Position numbers and translations under genes: made by a program. Shown one piece after another: positions 1 through 5,280 of a stretch of DNA of 5,280 nucleotides. This DNA is from Lachnospiraceae bacterium UBA4292 (GTDB lineage Bacteria; Bacillota; Clostridia; Lachnospirales; Lachnospiraceae): contig DGVE01000205.1 in assembly GCA_002395865.1 (NCBI GenBank), forward strand, positions 1 through 5,280, read 5' to 3'. Each line of letters begins with the position of its first letter. Position 1 is the stretch's first letter. The notes under the pieces were generated by a model that saw nothing but the letters and a program-made list of their open reading frames with translations, searched no databases and was not told the origin of the DNA.

Positions 1-1
1 G

Positions 2-1726
2 TCGGAGAACAAGGGGGCGTATCTTCGCAACACCGAGAAGAACACGAAGAAGCGCTACGAGAAGTGGTACAAGGATCATCAGCCGGATAAGCTCACTCTG
101 AACCGTCAGGCCACCGCGACTCTTGCCTACTCTCCTCTCATCTCCGTTATCGTGCCCGTGTATAACCCCCGCCCCGAGCACCTTCTCGAGATGGTGCGCT
201 CCGTGAAAGCGCAGACCTACAGCAACTGGCAGCTTTGCCTCGCGAACGGCTCGGGACAGGACGCGAAGCTCTCCGCTCTCATCAGAAAGCTCGCTTCAGA
301 GGACGAGCGCATAAAGAACGCGCGCCTTCGCACGAACCGCGGCATCTCGGGCAATACGAACGTCGCACTGAAGATCGCGGACGGCGAGTGGATAGCTCTG
401 ATGGATCAGGACGATATCATCCCTCCGAACGCGTTTTACGAGTACGTGGAGGCGATGAACGCAGACAGAAGCGTAGATGCCATATACTGCGATGAGGACA
501 AGCTGGACGATGAAACAGGCAGACACTACGACCCGAACTTCAAGTCCGATTTCAACATCGATCTGCTCACATGCAACAACTACATCTGCCATATGTTCAT
601 GGTACGCAAGCCCGTAGCCGATGCCGCGGGTCCCTTCGACCCGGCTTTCGATGGCGCGCAGGACCACGATTTCATACTTCGCTGCGTGGAAAAGTCCAGA
701 AAGGTCTGCCACATCCCGAAGGTGCTCTACTCATGGCGCAGCCACATGGCTTCCACAGCCTCCGAGGGCGCCGCGAAGACTTACGCATTTGACGCAGGCG
801 TAAGGGCTGTGCAGGCATATTACGACAGAAACGGCATCCCCGGCAAGGTGAGCCGCGCGCAGTGCCTCGGCTGGTACAAGACCGATTTCACTCTCAAGGA
901 GGAGCCGCTCATCTCCGTCCTCATACCGAACAAGGACCACATAGGCGAGCTGGACACGTGCATCACATCCATCCTTGAGAAGATCACATACAAAAACTAT
1001 GAGATCATAGTCATAGAGAACAACAGCGAGGAGCAAGGTACGTTCGACTACTACAAGACCATGACCGAGCGTGACCCACGTATCCGCCTCATCACATGGG
1101 AGAAGGAGTTCAACTACTCCGCTATCAATAACTTCGGCGCCCGTGAGGCGAAGGGTGACTATCTCCTGCTTCTGAATAATGACACCGAGGTCATCAGCCC
1201 CGACCTGTTCACAAGCATGATGGGGTACTGTCAGCGAAAGGATGTCGGCGCCGTCGGAGCGAAACTCCTGTACGCGGACGACACCGTACAGCACGCAGGC
1301 GTTTTAATAGGCGTTGAGCACGCCGCCCACCACGTATTCCTGCGCTACGGCGCCGACGATCCCGGATATTTAGGTCGCGCCATCGTCTCACAGGACATAA
1401 GCGGTGTCACCGCCGCCTGCATGCTCGTAAAGAAGTCCGTATTCGACGAGGTCGGCGGCCTTGACGAGGACTTCGTCGTCGCCTACAACGACGTAGACCT
1501 CTGCCTCAAGATCGGTGCCGCAGGCTATCTCATCGTCTACGATGCTTTCGTCCGCATGCATCACTACGAGTCCAAGTCCCGCGGCTACGAGCTCACCGAC
1601 GAGCAGAAGGAGCGCTTCGAGAACGAAAAAAAGCGCCTCCTCGAAAAGTGGGGAAAGCGCCTGGACTATGATCCATATTATAATAAGAATTTGACCAGTC
1701 TGAGGAATGGGTATTATAAGATCTAA
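2..1726 (+). CDS. Glycosyltransferase with two GT2 domains, 5'-truncated by the window edge
   Basis: Probably transfers sugars, one activity per domain, during synthesis of a cell-surface polysaccharide at the cytoplasmic face; rhamnosyltransferase-like proteins share this plan, but the sugar cannot be read off. The frame is open from base 2, giving 574 visible residues. A GTG at 152 is not the start, because it lies inside the conserved first strand ISVIVPVYNP (residues about 47-56), so the N-terminus is outside the window. Domain 1 (about 45-250) has the nucleotide-sugar/metal motif LMDQDD (133-138), YCDEDK (162-167) and QDHDF (220-224). Domain 2 (about 302-520) restarts with PLISVLIPNKD (302-312) and has LLNNDTEV (390-397) and NDVDLCLK (496-503). 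The tail, with ESKSRGYE and DPYYNKNLT, is typical of tandem GT2 proteins. I see no membrane segment. A terminator follows 89 nt after the stop, so this is the last gene of its transcript. The family is certain; the substrate is unknown. Confidence 0.93.
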   Translation, partial: SENKGAYLRNTEKNTKKRYEKWYKDHQPDKLTLNRQATATLAYSPLISVIVPVYNPRPEHLLEMVRSVKAQTYSNWQLCLANGSGQDAKLSALIRKLASEDERIKNARLRTNRGISGNTNVALKIADGEWIALMDQDDIIPPNAFYEYVEAMNADRSVDAIYCDEDKLDDETGRHYDPNFKSDFNIDLLTCNNYICHMFMVRKPVADAAGPFDPAFDGAQDHDFILRCVEKSRKVCHIPKVLYSWRSHMASTASEGAAKTYAFDAGVRAVQAYYDRNGIPGKVSRAQCLGWYKTDFTLKEEPLISVLIPNKDHIGELDTCITSILEKITYKNYEIIVIENNSEEQGTFDYYKTMTERDPRIRLITWEKEFNYSAINNFGAREAKGDYLLLLNNDTEVISPDLFTSMMGYCQRKDVGAVGAKLLYADDTVQHAGVLIGVEHAAHHVFLRYGADDPGYLGRAIVSQDISGVTAACMLVKKSVFDEVGGLDEDFVVAYNDVDLCLKIGAAGYLIVYDAFVRMHHYESKSRGYELTDEQKERFENEKKRLLEKWGKRLDYDPYYNKNLTSLRNGYYKI

Positions 1727-2055
1727 CAGAATAATAAGCGCTAAAACAGATATTCGGTAACAAACTCCATGTCTATCACAAGCTAGCGTATAAAAAGCAC
1801 ATATAATATTGCTCACGAACCCGAAGAAAAGTCTCCGGGTTCGTCTTTTTGCGGTTTGCTTCTCATTGGCGCCATTATCTGTCTTCGCATAGCAAATATG
1901 AATGTAATATTACCGTACCTCATTGTGTATGGTCTGTTATGACAGCGAAAGACATCTTTCATATTTTTTTATTCAGTTTTCCAAATATCCTTATCTCCGA
2001 ATACCGGAAGCCTTGCTACACCATCTCTGTTTTGCAGCAATATACCCCATAGCCG
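1727..2055. other. Non-coding gap between two convergent genes
   Basis: This AT-rich gap separates the 3' ends of the glycosyltransferase (+) and the rpn gene (-). Besides the terminator at 1815-1850 I see nothing firm. A TATAAT at 1803-1808 has no matching -35 box and sits directly on the terminator. An open frame of 67 codons (1849-2052, +) starts within the end of the terminator, has no SD and resembles no known protein. On the minus strand after the rpn stop only 4-5 bp stems without a T-run are visible, so no convincing terminator for rpn was found. Confidence 0.7.
1815..1850 (+). terminator. Rho-independent terminator of the glycosyltransferase transcript
   Basis: A perfect 9-bp stem, ACGAACCCG (1815-1823) with CGGGTTCGT (1836-1844), encloses a 12-nt loop that can close by three more pairs. 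A C and then five T follow (1846-1850). It lies 89 nt after the glycosyltransferase stop. There is no T-run in the opposite sense, so it acts on the + strand only. Confidence 0.88.
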
Positions 2056-2373
2056 TTACTTTTTACCGAGCAGAACCGCAATCTCCTCTTCGCTTCTCCC
2101 CTGCTGTCGCCACATCGCCATCAGTTCGTTACTCAGGCTTTCGCGGCCTTGGTCTATGCCCTGCTGTATTCCCAATTCTATTCCTTCCTCACGTCCCTGC
2201 TCCAATCCCTGCTCCACGCCCTCGCGTCTTGCGACATTCATGTCATTCCAGTAGTCATACAAGGCCTTATCCCTGGCCCAGATCTGCTCGCGAAGGGCAA
2301 TGTCGGCATTGATCTCGCGTATCTTGTCAGCTCCTTTTTTGATCTCAGGGTTTGTAGTTGTATCCTTGATCAT
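2056..2373 (-). CDS. Candidate intragenic C-terminal product of the rpn gene (RpnS-like), in frame
   Basis: Inside the nuclease gene, codon 184 is an ATG (2373-2371) preceded by GAGGAGG (2388-2382) with 8 nt between, a near-ideal initiation site in the same frame. Use of it would give a 105-residue protein containing only the region after the nuclease core: a charged helical stretch, the Gly-every-fourth-residue repeat and the terminal helix. E. coli rpn genes are reported to make such a short C-terminal protein from an internal start, and it inhibits the full-length nuclease as an intragenic antitoxin. I did not find a comparable SD before the other in-frame ATGs; only a weaker GGAG precedes codon 95. 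The caveat is that GAG GAG GTG simply encodes Glu-Glu-Val, so the SD may be coincidental. Listed as a proposal, not an established gene. Confidence 0.38.
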   Translation of the reverse strand: MIKDTTTNPEIKKGADKIREINADIALREQIWARDKALYDYWNDMNVARREGVEQGLEQGREEGIELGIQQGIDQGRESLSNELMAMWRQQGRSEEEIAVLLGKK

Positions 2374-2922
2374 CGCAAGCACCTCCTCTGTGTCTGCCAT
2401 GATAAGCCGCATCCACATTTGTCTATCATCATTTGCCTTCAGCTCCTTAGGCACCTTGGGCAGTTCGAATAGATGTATGGACAGCTTATCAGTCAGCTGT
2501 TTGTATTCCCTGTCATCCCGTATGGAAAACGATGTGTGGTACTCTTCACCCTCAAGAAAGCTGAAGTTCAGAACATTCACCGAAATAGTCCTGTCGAGAG
2601 TCTCGTAAACGGCACTCTCCCTGACATCGCTCGCATACATCTTGCTCCAGTAGAAGAGAATCCTCTCGGGGCTGAAGCCCTGCCTTCTGGCCTGCATCTC
2701 GATGTTGAACTTTCTCTTATCTGTCTCGACATGTATGTCCAACCGACACAGCTTACCGTCTACCACCAGAGGCACGATCTCCGGGTTTCGCACAAGCACC
2801 TTATCTTCTTCAGCCAGCGGCAGTTCTATCACATCTCTCAGAAACGCCTTCAAAATATCCGTATTCGTAGCAAAAAGTGCCTTGAATACCACATCATGGG
2901 TTGCGGGAATGAATTTATCCAT
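2056..2922 (-). CDS. Rpn family recombination-promoting nuclease / PD-(D/E)XK transposase-like protein
   Basis: A predicted DNA endonuclease of the PD-(D/E)XK family (Rpn / PDDEXK_2). Characterised relatives cut DNA, stimulate RecA-independent recombination and have been linked to phage defence; cytoplasmic. The 288 residues are about the usual length. The N-terminus PATHDVVFKALFA (6-18) is the family signature. The nuclease core is present: D62 in RLDIHV, then E75-x-Q77 in NIEMQ, in place of the ExK form. After about residue 230 comes the typical tail with Gly at every fourth position (235-259), and it ends in a short helix, SEEEIAVLLGKK. The start at 2922 is chosen because AAAGGAGG lies 4 nt before it. 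The longer reading from 2964 would translate that SD as KGG and adds residues unlike the family. It stands alone between non-coding gaps, with its own promoter, and its key residues are intact. Whether it acts in defence, recombination or as a toxin is not shown by sequence. Confidence 0.92.
   Translation of the reverse strand: MDKFIPATHDVVFKALFATNTDILKAFLRDVIELPLAEEDKVLVRNPEIVPLVVDGKLCRLDIHVETDKRKFNIEMQARRQGFSPERILFYWSKMYASDVRESAVYETLDRTISVNVLNFSFLEGEEYHTSFSIRDDREYKQLTDKLSIHLFELPKVPKELKANDDRQMWMRLIMADTEEVLAMIKDTTTNPEIKKGADKIREINADIALREQIWARDKALYDYWNDMNVARREGVEQGLEQGREEGIELGIQQGIDQGRESLSNELMAMWRQQGRSEEEIAVLLGKK
2146..2223 (-). repeat. Degenerate 12-bp tandem repeat encoding a Gly-every-fourth-residue stretch
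   Basis: Codons 234-259 of the rpn gene read as tetrads ending in Gly (VEQG, LEQG, REEG, IELG, IQQG, IDQG after an initial EG). This is a 12-nt periodic DNA pattern of about six units. Such tails are a hallmark of Rpn-type proteins and may form an oligomerising helix. Repeat number can change by slippage. Codon usage varies between the units, so the array is old rather than freshly expanded. Confidence 0.85.
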
Positions 2923-2926
2923 AGTT

Positions 2927-2934
2927 CCTCCTTT
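2927..2934 (-). promoter_or_regulatory. Ribosome binding site that sets the rpn start
   Basis: AAAGGAGG on the minus strand sits 4 nt before the ATG at 2922-2920. It is the strongest SD upstream of this gene and rules out the in-frame ATG at 2964, since translation from there would run through the SD. Confidence 0.85.
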
Positions 2935-3021
2935 GATGATACAACATTTTTTGACCGATGCCAAGCAAAAAATCCATTAAATACTTATCGATCTTCCAAC
3001 TGTTTAAAATCCTATGCCTTG

Positions 3022-3050
3022 ATGCTAACACCGCGCAATAATTTAGTCAA
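3022..3050 (-). promoter_or_regulatory. Putative sigma-70-type promoter for the rpn gene
   Basis: On the minus strand TTGACT (3050-3045) is followed after exactly 17 nt by TAGCAT (3027-3022). This gives five of six matches at -35 and four of six at -10. Transcription would begin near 3015, leaving a leader of about 90 nt before the SD. It lies just beyond the presumed terminator of the right-hand operon, which fits a separate rpn transcript. Confidence 0.4.
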
Positions 3051-3094
3051 TAGTATCTTTCTTTGCACATGCTATATTTATTGGTATATTTATT

Positions 3095-3162
3095 TGTGAA
3101 CAAAAAGCTCGACTCAGTGAATATTCACTAAATCGAGCTTTTCTCAAAGTTTTTTGTTCACA
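3095..3162. repeat. Outer 12-bp perfect inverted repeat nested around the terminator hairpin
   Basis: TGTGAACAAAAA (3095-3106) and TTTTTGTTCACA (3151-3162) are perfect reverse complements. They enclose the terminator hairpin, and the left outer arm shares its four A with the hairpin's left arm, so the two pairings compete. No flanking direct repeat and no coding content is visible, so an insertion element is not supported. Confidence 0.7.
3102..3142 (-). terminator. Hairpin terminator for the right-hand (minus-strand) operon
   Basis: AAAAGCTCGA (3103-3112) pairs perfectly with TCGAGCTTTT (3133-3142). After a short mismatched stretch, AGTGAA (3116-3121) pairs with TTCACT (3124-3129), making one long imperfect stem. 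On the minus strand it ends in five T (3106-3102). It lies about 135 nt after the reductase stop, so the intervening 3' UTR is fairly long. The + strand side also ends in TTTT, so it could stop transcription from both sides. Confidence 0.6.
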
Positions 3163-3276
3163 GGGAGTGAACTTTTTTCACAAACCATTCACAAGGTCTA
3201 TCAATGGATAAAAATACCGGGTTACATTGTTCCCGAAAAAATACAATAATATATGCGCAGATAAGCAGCACTCTCA

Positions 3277-4128
3277 TCAAAACGGCCTCTGATCCGGATC
3301 GCTCGAAAGCCCCACACATCCGGTAAGCCCTGCGATCAGACGTACGTCCTCCTCTTCCAGCTCGAAATCAAATACTTTAAGGTTCTCCTCGATGCGCGAG
3401 GGAGTTACAGACTTGGGAAGCGGAAGGTAGCCTCTCTGAAGGCTCCATCGGATGCAGATCTGGGCAATACTCCTGCCGTATTTTTCGGCCAGCTTCTGCA
3501 TCTGGGGCACGGCAAATATCTTACCGGTGCCGAGCGGACTGTACGCCTCAAGGATCATCCCCTGCGATCTGCAGTAATCCACAACCTCATCCTGCGTCTC
3601 ACCGGGGCAGAGCCTTATCTGATTTACCATCGGCTTTATCCTTGCAGTTTCCAGAAGGGCATCGATGTGATGCCGCCTGAAATTGCTGATACCTATGGAG
3701 CGTATCTTACCCGCCTCGTAAAGCTCCTCCATGGCCCTCCAGGTCTGCGCATTGGCCTCCTGCCAGCGATCTCTGAAAGGCTTGGGGTTCGGCCAATGGA
3801 TGAGGAACAGATCCACATAGTCGGTTCCCAGCTTCTTAAGTGACTCTTCAAAAGAGCTCATCGTAAGCTCGTAAGTGTGATTGGGATTCGTCAGTTTTGT
3901 GGTGATGAACAGCTTTTTTCTGTCCAAACCCGTCTCTTCTATCGCGATTCTCACGCAGTCTTCATTTCCATAGGCCTGCGCGGTATCGATGTGGGTATAT
4001 CCCGCTTCTATCGCGCTCTTTACTGCTTTCACACCGGTCTCATCATCCGGTGTCTGCCACATTCCGAAGCCTATACATGGAATCTCCACCCCGTTGGCCA
4101 GCCTGTAAACATCGTTGTGATCCTTCAT
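3277..4128 (-). CDS. Aldo/keto reductase, NADPH-dependent oxidoreductase
   Basis: A soluble cytoplasmic NAD(P)H-dependent reductase that reduces aldehydes or ketones to alcohols. The family (2,5-diketo-gluconate reductase / AKR5-like) is broad and the substrate is unknown. Its 283 residues are full length for a single TIM barrel. The catalytic tetrad is complete: D48 and Y53 (HIDTAQAYGNE), K78 (FITTKLTN) and H111 (FLIHWP). Cofactor contacts are also present: SN (148-149) in GISNF, Q170, YSPLGTG (196-202), and PKS (238-240) with R245, E248 and N249. The usual NQxEYHP segment reads NQIRLCPG (169-176), a substitution at the substrate pocket. Translation starts at ATG 4128, with GAAGAGG 6 nt upstream. 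That SD lies just after the stop of the phosphoribosyltransferase-like gene, 15 nt away, so the two are cotranscribed. It is the last gene before the hairpin at 3102-3142. Confidence 0.93.
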   Translation of the reverse strand: MKDHNDVYRLANGVEIPCIGFGMWQTPDDETGVKAVKSAIEAGYTHIDTAQAYGNEDCVRIAIEETGLDRKKLFITTKLTNPNHTYELTMSSFEESLKKLGTDYVDLFLIHWPNPKPFRDRWQEANAQTWRAMEELYEAGKIRSIGISNFRRHHIDALLETARIKPMVNQIRLCPGETQDEVVDYCRSQGMILEAYSPLGTGKIFAVPQMQKLAEKYGRSIAQICIRWSLQRGYLPLPKSVTPSRIEENLKVFDFELEEEDVRLIAGLTGCVGLSSDPDQRPF

Positions 4129-4143
4129 CCATAACCTCTTCCC

Positions 4144-4782
4144 CTACAGCTCCGAATACCCGAAGCTGTTCACAAGCGCATCGATCTTCTCGGCGTTTCT
4201 GCACATCGGGCAGTCGTGCTGGCTGTATGTGGAATAGTTCGGCACGTCTGCAGCCGAAAAGATAGCGTGGACGGGTTCCCCGGCTACTGTGTCGACTGCG
4301 GAGAAAAGGGCGGATATACCTGCGAGGTGGCCGCCGTAGTATCTGATGCAGTCGAGGCTCGAGGAGATGGTGCGGCCGGTGGTCGCGGACGCGAGCAGAA
4401 GGAGCACATGCTTGCCCTCGATGGCGATGCGGTTATTGTCCCTGAAGATGAGCTGGTTCTGCACATTGAGCTCCGGGGTGACTATGTAAATGGTCTTATG
4501 AGAGTTCATTGACATGATGCCCGAATGCTGCAGCTCTTCTGCGAGATACGCGCCGATGACCTCGGTGCCGTCCATGCAGGCGATGGTGTCCACGATCGTG
4601 TTGTACGAATACTGGCTCGCGATCTGGCGCGCCACGGCCTCTGCCTCCGACTGGCGGATCTTCATGGTCGTCATATCGAAATAGAAATTGATATGCGAGT
4701 GGCTGGTGACAAAATGTCCGGGAATGACCCTCATGGATATATCCCTCGAGTTCCTGTAGTAGATCTTAACTCCTTCGTTCAT
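4144..4782 (-). CDS. Phosphoribosyltransferase-fold protein with an altered PRPP loop
   Basis: A 212-residue protein of the type I phosphoribosyltransferase fold, resembling proteins often annotated as orotate phosphoribosyltransferase in clostridia; presumably cytoplasmic. The Rossmann-like parts are visible: VDTIACMDGTEVIGAYLAEE (64-83), then strand plus loop HVLLLLASATTGRT (125-138). In active enzymes the PRPP loop carries two acidic residues before xxTTGxT; here they are Ala131-Ser132, while TTGRT is intact. The C-terminus has a CPMC pair (191-194) after a His (189), possibly binding metal. Catalysis is therefore doubtful, and a binding or regulatory role, or binding of an altered substrate, is possible. 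The start at 4782 follows GGAGG with 5-nt spacing, 11 nt after the Cys-rich mini-gene and 15 nt before the reductase gene. I would not call it pyrE. Confidence 0.75.
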   Translation of the reverse strand: MNEGVKIYYRNSRDISMRVIPGHFVTSHSHINFYFDMTTMKIRQSEAEAVARQIASQYSYNTIVDTIACMDGTEVIGAYLAEELQHSGIMSMNSHKTIYIVTPELNVQNQLIFRDNNRIAIEGKHVLLLLASATTGRTISSSLDCIRYYGGHLAGISALFSAVDTVAGEPVHAIFSAADVPNYSTYSQHDCPMCRNAEKIDALVNSFGYSEL

Positions 4783-4793
4783 AGCTTCCTCCG

Positions 4794-4970
4794 TTATTTC
4801 ATTCTACCCGGCTTATCGCAGCTAACGCATCCTGGGCATGAGCCGCAGGAGCCGCAGCACGATCTTCCGTTTCTCTTCTGCCTGATCACGCTCCGTATCG
4901 CAAGCGCCAGCACTGTGGCGATGATGATCGATACGATGATGGTTCCTATGTTTTCTTCTATCCAGTTCAT
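4794..4970 (-). CDS. FeoB-associated-type Cys-rich membrane protein, 58 residues
   Basis: A short single-pass membrane protein. MNWIEEN is followed by a hydrophobic helix (about 8-25, GTIIVSIIIATVLALAI), then a basic stretch RSVIRQKRNGR. The Cys-rich tail has six Cys (C38, C39, C42, C45, C48, C51), with CxxC spacings throughout, in S-CCGSCGSCPGCVSC. This architecture matches the FeoB_associated family found beside ferrous iron transporters in clostridia and bacteroidetes; these proteins are thought to bind metal near FeoB, with the exact role unproven. There is no clear SD. Its ATG overlaps the upstream stop as TAATG, so it is probably translated by coupling. Its own stop lies just before the SD of the phosphoribosyltransferase-like gene. 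No feoA or feoB is in view, though one could lie beyond the right edge. Confidence 0.85.
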   Translation of the reverse strand: MNWIEENIGTIIVSIIIATVLALAIRSVIRQKRNGRSCCGSCGSCPGCVSCDKPGRMK

Positions 4971-5280
4971 TACAGTTTCGGTATGTCGTAGACGTATTTC
5001 ACGATCTCGGTCAGTGTGAATTCTCCCGCCTCATCATCATAATCGTACCATTCCACGGCATTCAATGTGTCTTCATAGTCGTAATATGATATGGATACGA
5101 GCTTCCTTTCTCCATCCTGCTGCCCTATCTCGTACTTCTCGATGGTGTAGAGCTGCGAGTAATAGGTTATGTCGTACACAGTCTCGGTGACATTTCCCTG
5201 AAAGCCGTCAGTGTAAACGGTGTGTATTACATTGCCATAGTCATCGTACTCAGTCTCGGTGGTGTCGGTCTTCTCGATGC
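4970..5280 (-). CDS. Tyr- and acid-rich protein of unknown function, N-terminus outside the window
   Basis: The frame is open from the right edge to a TAA at 4972-4970, giving 102 visible C-terminal residues. A GTG at 5179 is only an internal Val codon; 33 codons lie upstream of it without a stop. The sequence is very rich in Tyr, Asp, Glu and Thr, with recurring patterns (ETEYDDYGNVIHTVY, ETVYDITYY, SISYYDYED, EWYDYDDEAGE, EIVKYVYDI) at spacings suggesting successive beta hairpins. This recalls YD/RHS-type or beta-stranded lipoprotein repeats, but without a clear repeat unit. It may be exported; the signal peptide would be outside the window. It lacks a hydrophobic helix here. Its stop overlaps the start of the Cys-rich mini-protein, so both are in one operon. 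Function not recognised. Confidence 0.7.
   Translation of the reverse strand, partial: IEKTDTTETEYDDYGNVIHTVYTDGFQGNVTETVYDITYYSQLYTIEKYEIGQQDGERKLVSISYYDYEDTLNAVEWYDYDDEAGEFTLTEIVKYVYDIPKL

Larger units (their letters stand above)
2923..3276. other. AT-rich intergenic region with rpn leader, promoter and inverted repeats
   Basis: No coding sequence is supported here. From left to right it holds the rpn SD and leader, with a weak 7-bp AT stem at 2947-2953/2966-2972; the rpn promoter; the nested inverted repeat at 3095-3162; further GTGAA/TTCAC copies up to 3192; and the 3' flank of the reductase gene. A 4-bp GC stem near 3220-3237, with a short T-run on the minus strand, is too weak to call a terminator. 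Confidence 0.7.

Noticed and set aside
152..154. GTG as the start of the glycosyltransferase
   Set aside because: The codon lies within the first conserved beta strand (ISVIVPVYNP) and the frame is open to the left edge, so the real start is outside the window.
1803..1808. TATAAT as a promoter -10 box
   Set aside because: There is no -35 at proper spacing, and any transcript would start inside the terminator.
731..1816. Long open frames on the minus strand opposite the glycosyltransferase
   Set aside because: They run antisense to an unambiguous GT2 gene, have Val/Leu/Arg-rich low-information products and resemble no family.
1849..2052. A 67-codon open frame on the + strand in the gap before rpn
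   Set aside because: It begins at the end of the terminator's T-run, lacks an SD and looks like chance coding.
2947..2972. 7-bp stem in the rpn leader (TTTTTTG/CAAAAAA)
   Set aside because: The pairing is almost all A-T with a 12-nt loop; it is too weak to propose a riboswitch or attenuator.
3063..3090. Possible + strand promoter TTGCAC-16 nt-TATATT that would transcribe the hairpin as a small RNA
   Set aside because: The -35 match is poor, the transcript would be only about 45 nt to the hairpin end, and AT-rich DNA gives such boxes easily.
2473..3099. A 208-codon open frame on the + strand opposite the start of rpn
   Set aside because: It is antisense to a convincing nuclease gene, has no SD or recognisable domain, and runs into AT-rich non-coding sequence.
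3095..3162. MITE or insertion-sequence remnant
   Set aside because: There are inverted arms but no flanking target duplication and no transposase fragment; terminator function explains the core.
4525..5019. A 164-codon open frame on the + strand at the right end
   Set aside because: It lies opposite three consecutive minus-strand genes, including the clearly recognisable Cys-rich membrane protein.

Overview
The window looks like a chromosomal stretch from a Bacillota (Firmicutes) bacterium, most likely a Lachnospiraceae-type gut or rumen clostridium. The evidence is the gene types: a double-GT2 polysaccharide glycosyltransferase, an Rpn/PD-(D/E)XK 'transposase-like' nuclease with a Gly-every-fourth-residue tail, a FeoB-associated Cys-rich mini-protein and a PRPP-loop-degenerate phosphoribosyltransferase. 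Strong AGGAGG-type ribosome binding sites and moderately GC-rich genes separated by AT-rich gaps agree with this. The assignment is an inference; there is no rRNA or other marker gene here.

Layout. (1) Positions 2-1726 (+) hold the 3' part of a large glycosyltransferase with two GT2 catalytic domains, open at the left edge and closed by a clear Rho-independent terminator at 1815-1850. (2) Positions 1727-2055 are a non-coding, AT-rich gap. (3) Positions 2056-2922 (-) hold a stand-alone rpn-family nuclease gene with its own good SD and a plausible sigma-70-type promoter at 3022-3050. (4) Positions 2923-3276 are an AT-rich intergenic region with the rpn leader and promoter and a nested inverted repeat at 3095-3162, whose core hairpin probably terminates the operon to its right. 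(5) Positions 3277-5280 (-) hold a compact four-gene operon. In transcription order it contains a Tyr/Asp/Glu-rich protein of unknown function (cut by the right edge), a 58-residue FeoB-associated-type Cys-rich membrane protein joined to it by a TAATG stop/start overlap, a phosphoribosyltransferase-fold protein 11 nt further on, and an aldo/keto reductase 15 nt further on.

How they fit together. The glycosyltransferase belongs to a surface-polysaccharide locus extending to the left. The rpn gene is an isolated accessory gene. Its most interesting aspect is an in-frame ATG at codon 184 preceded by GAGGAGG at 8-nt spacing. This could direct synthesis of a 105-residue C-terminal product, the arrangement reported for E. 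coli Rpn toxin / RpnS intragenic antitoxin pairs. The right-hand operon mixes a metal-type Cys-rich membrane peptide, a PRTase fold lacking the usual acidic pair in its PRPP loop, and a redox enzyme; no pathway joining them can be read from the sequence. The rest of the window looks ordinary.
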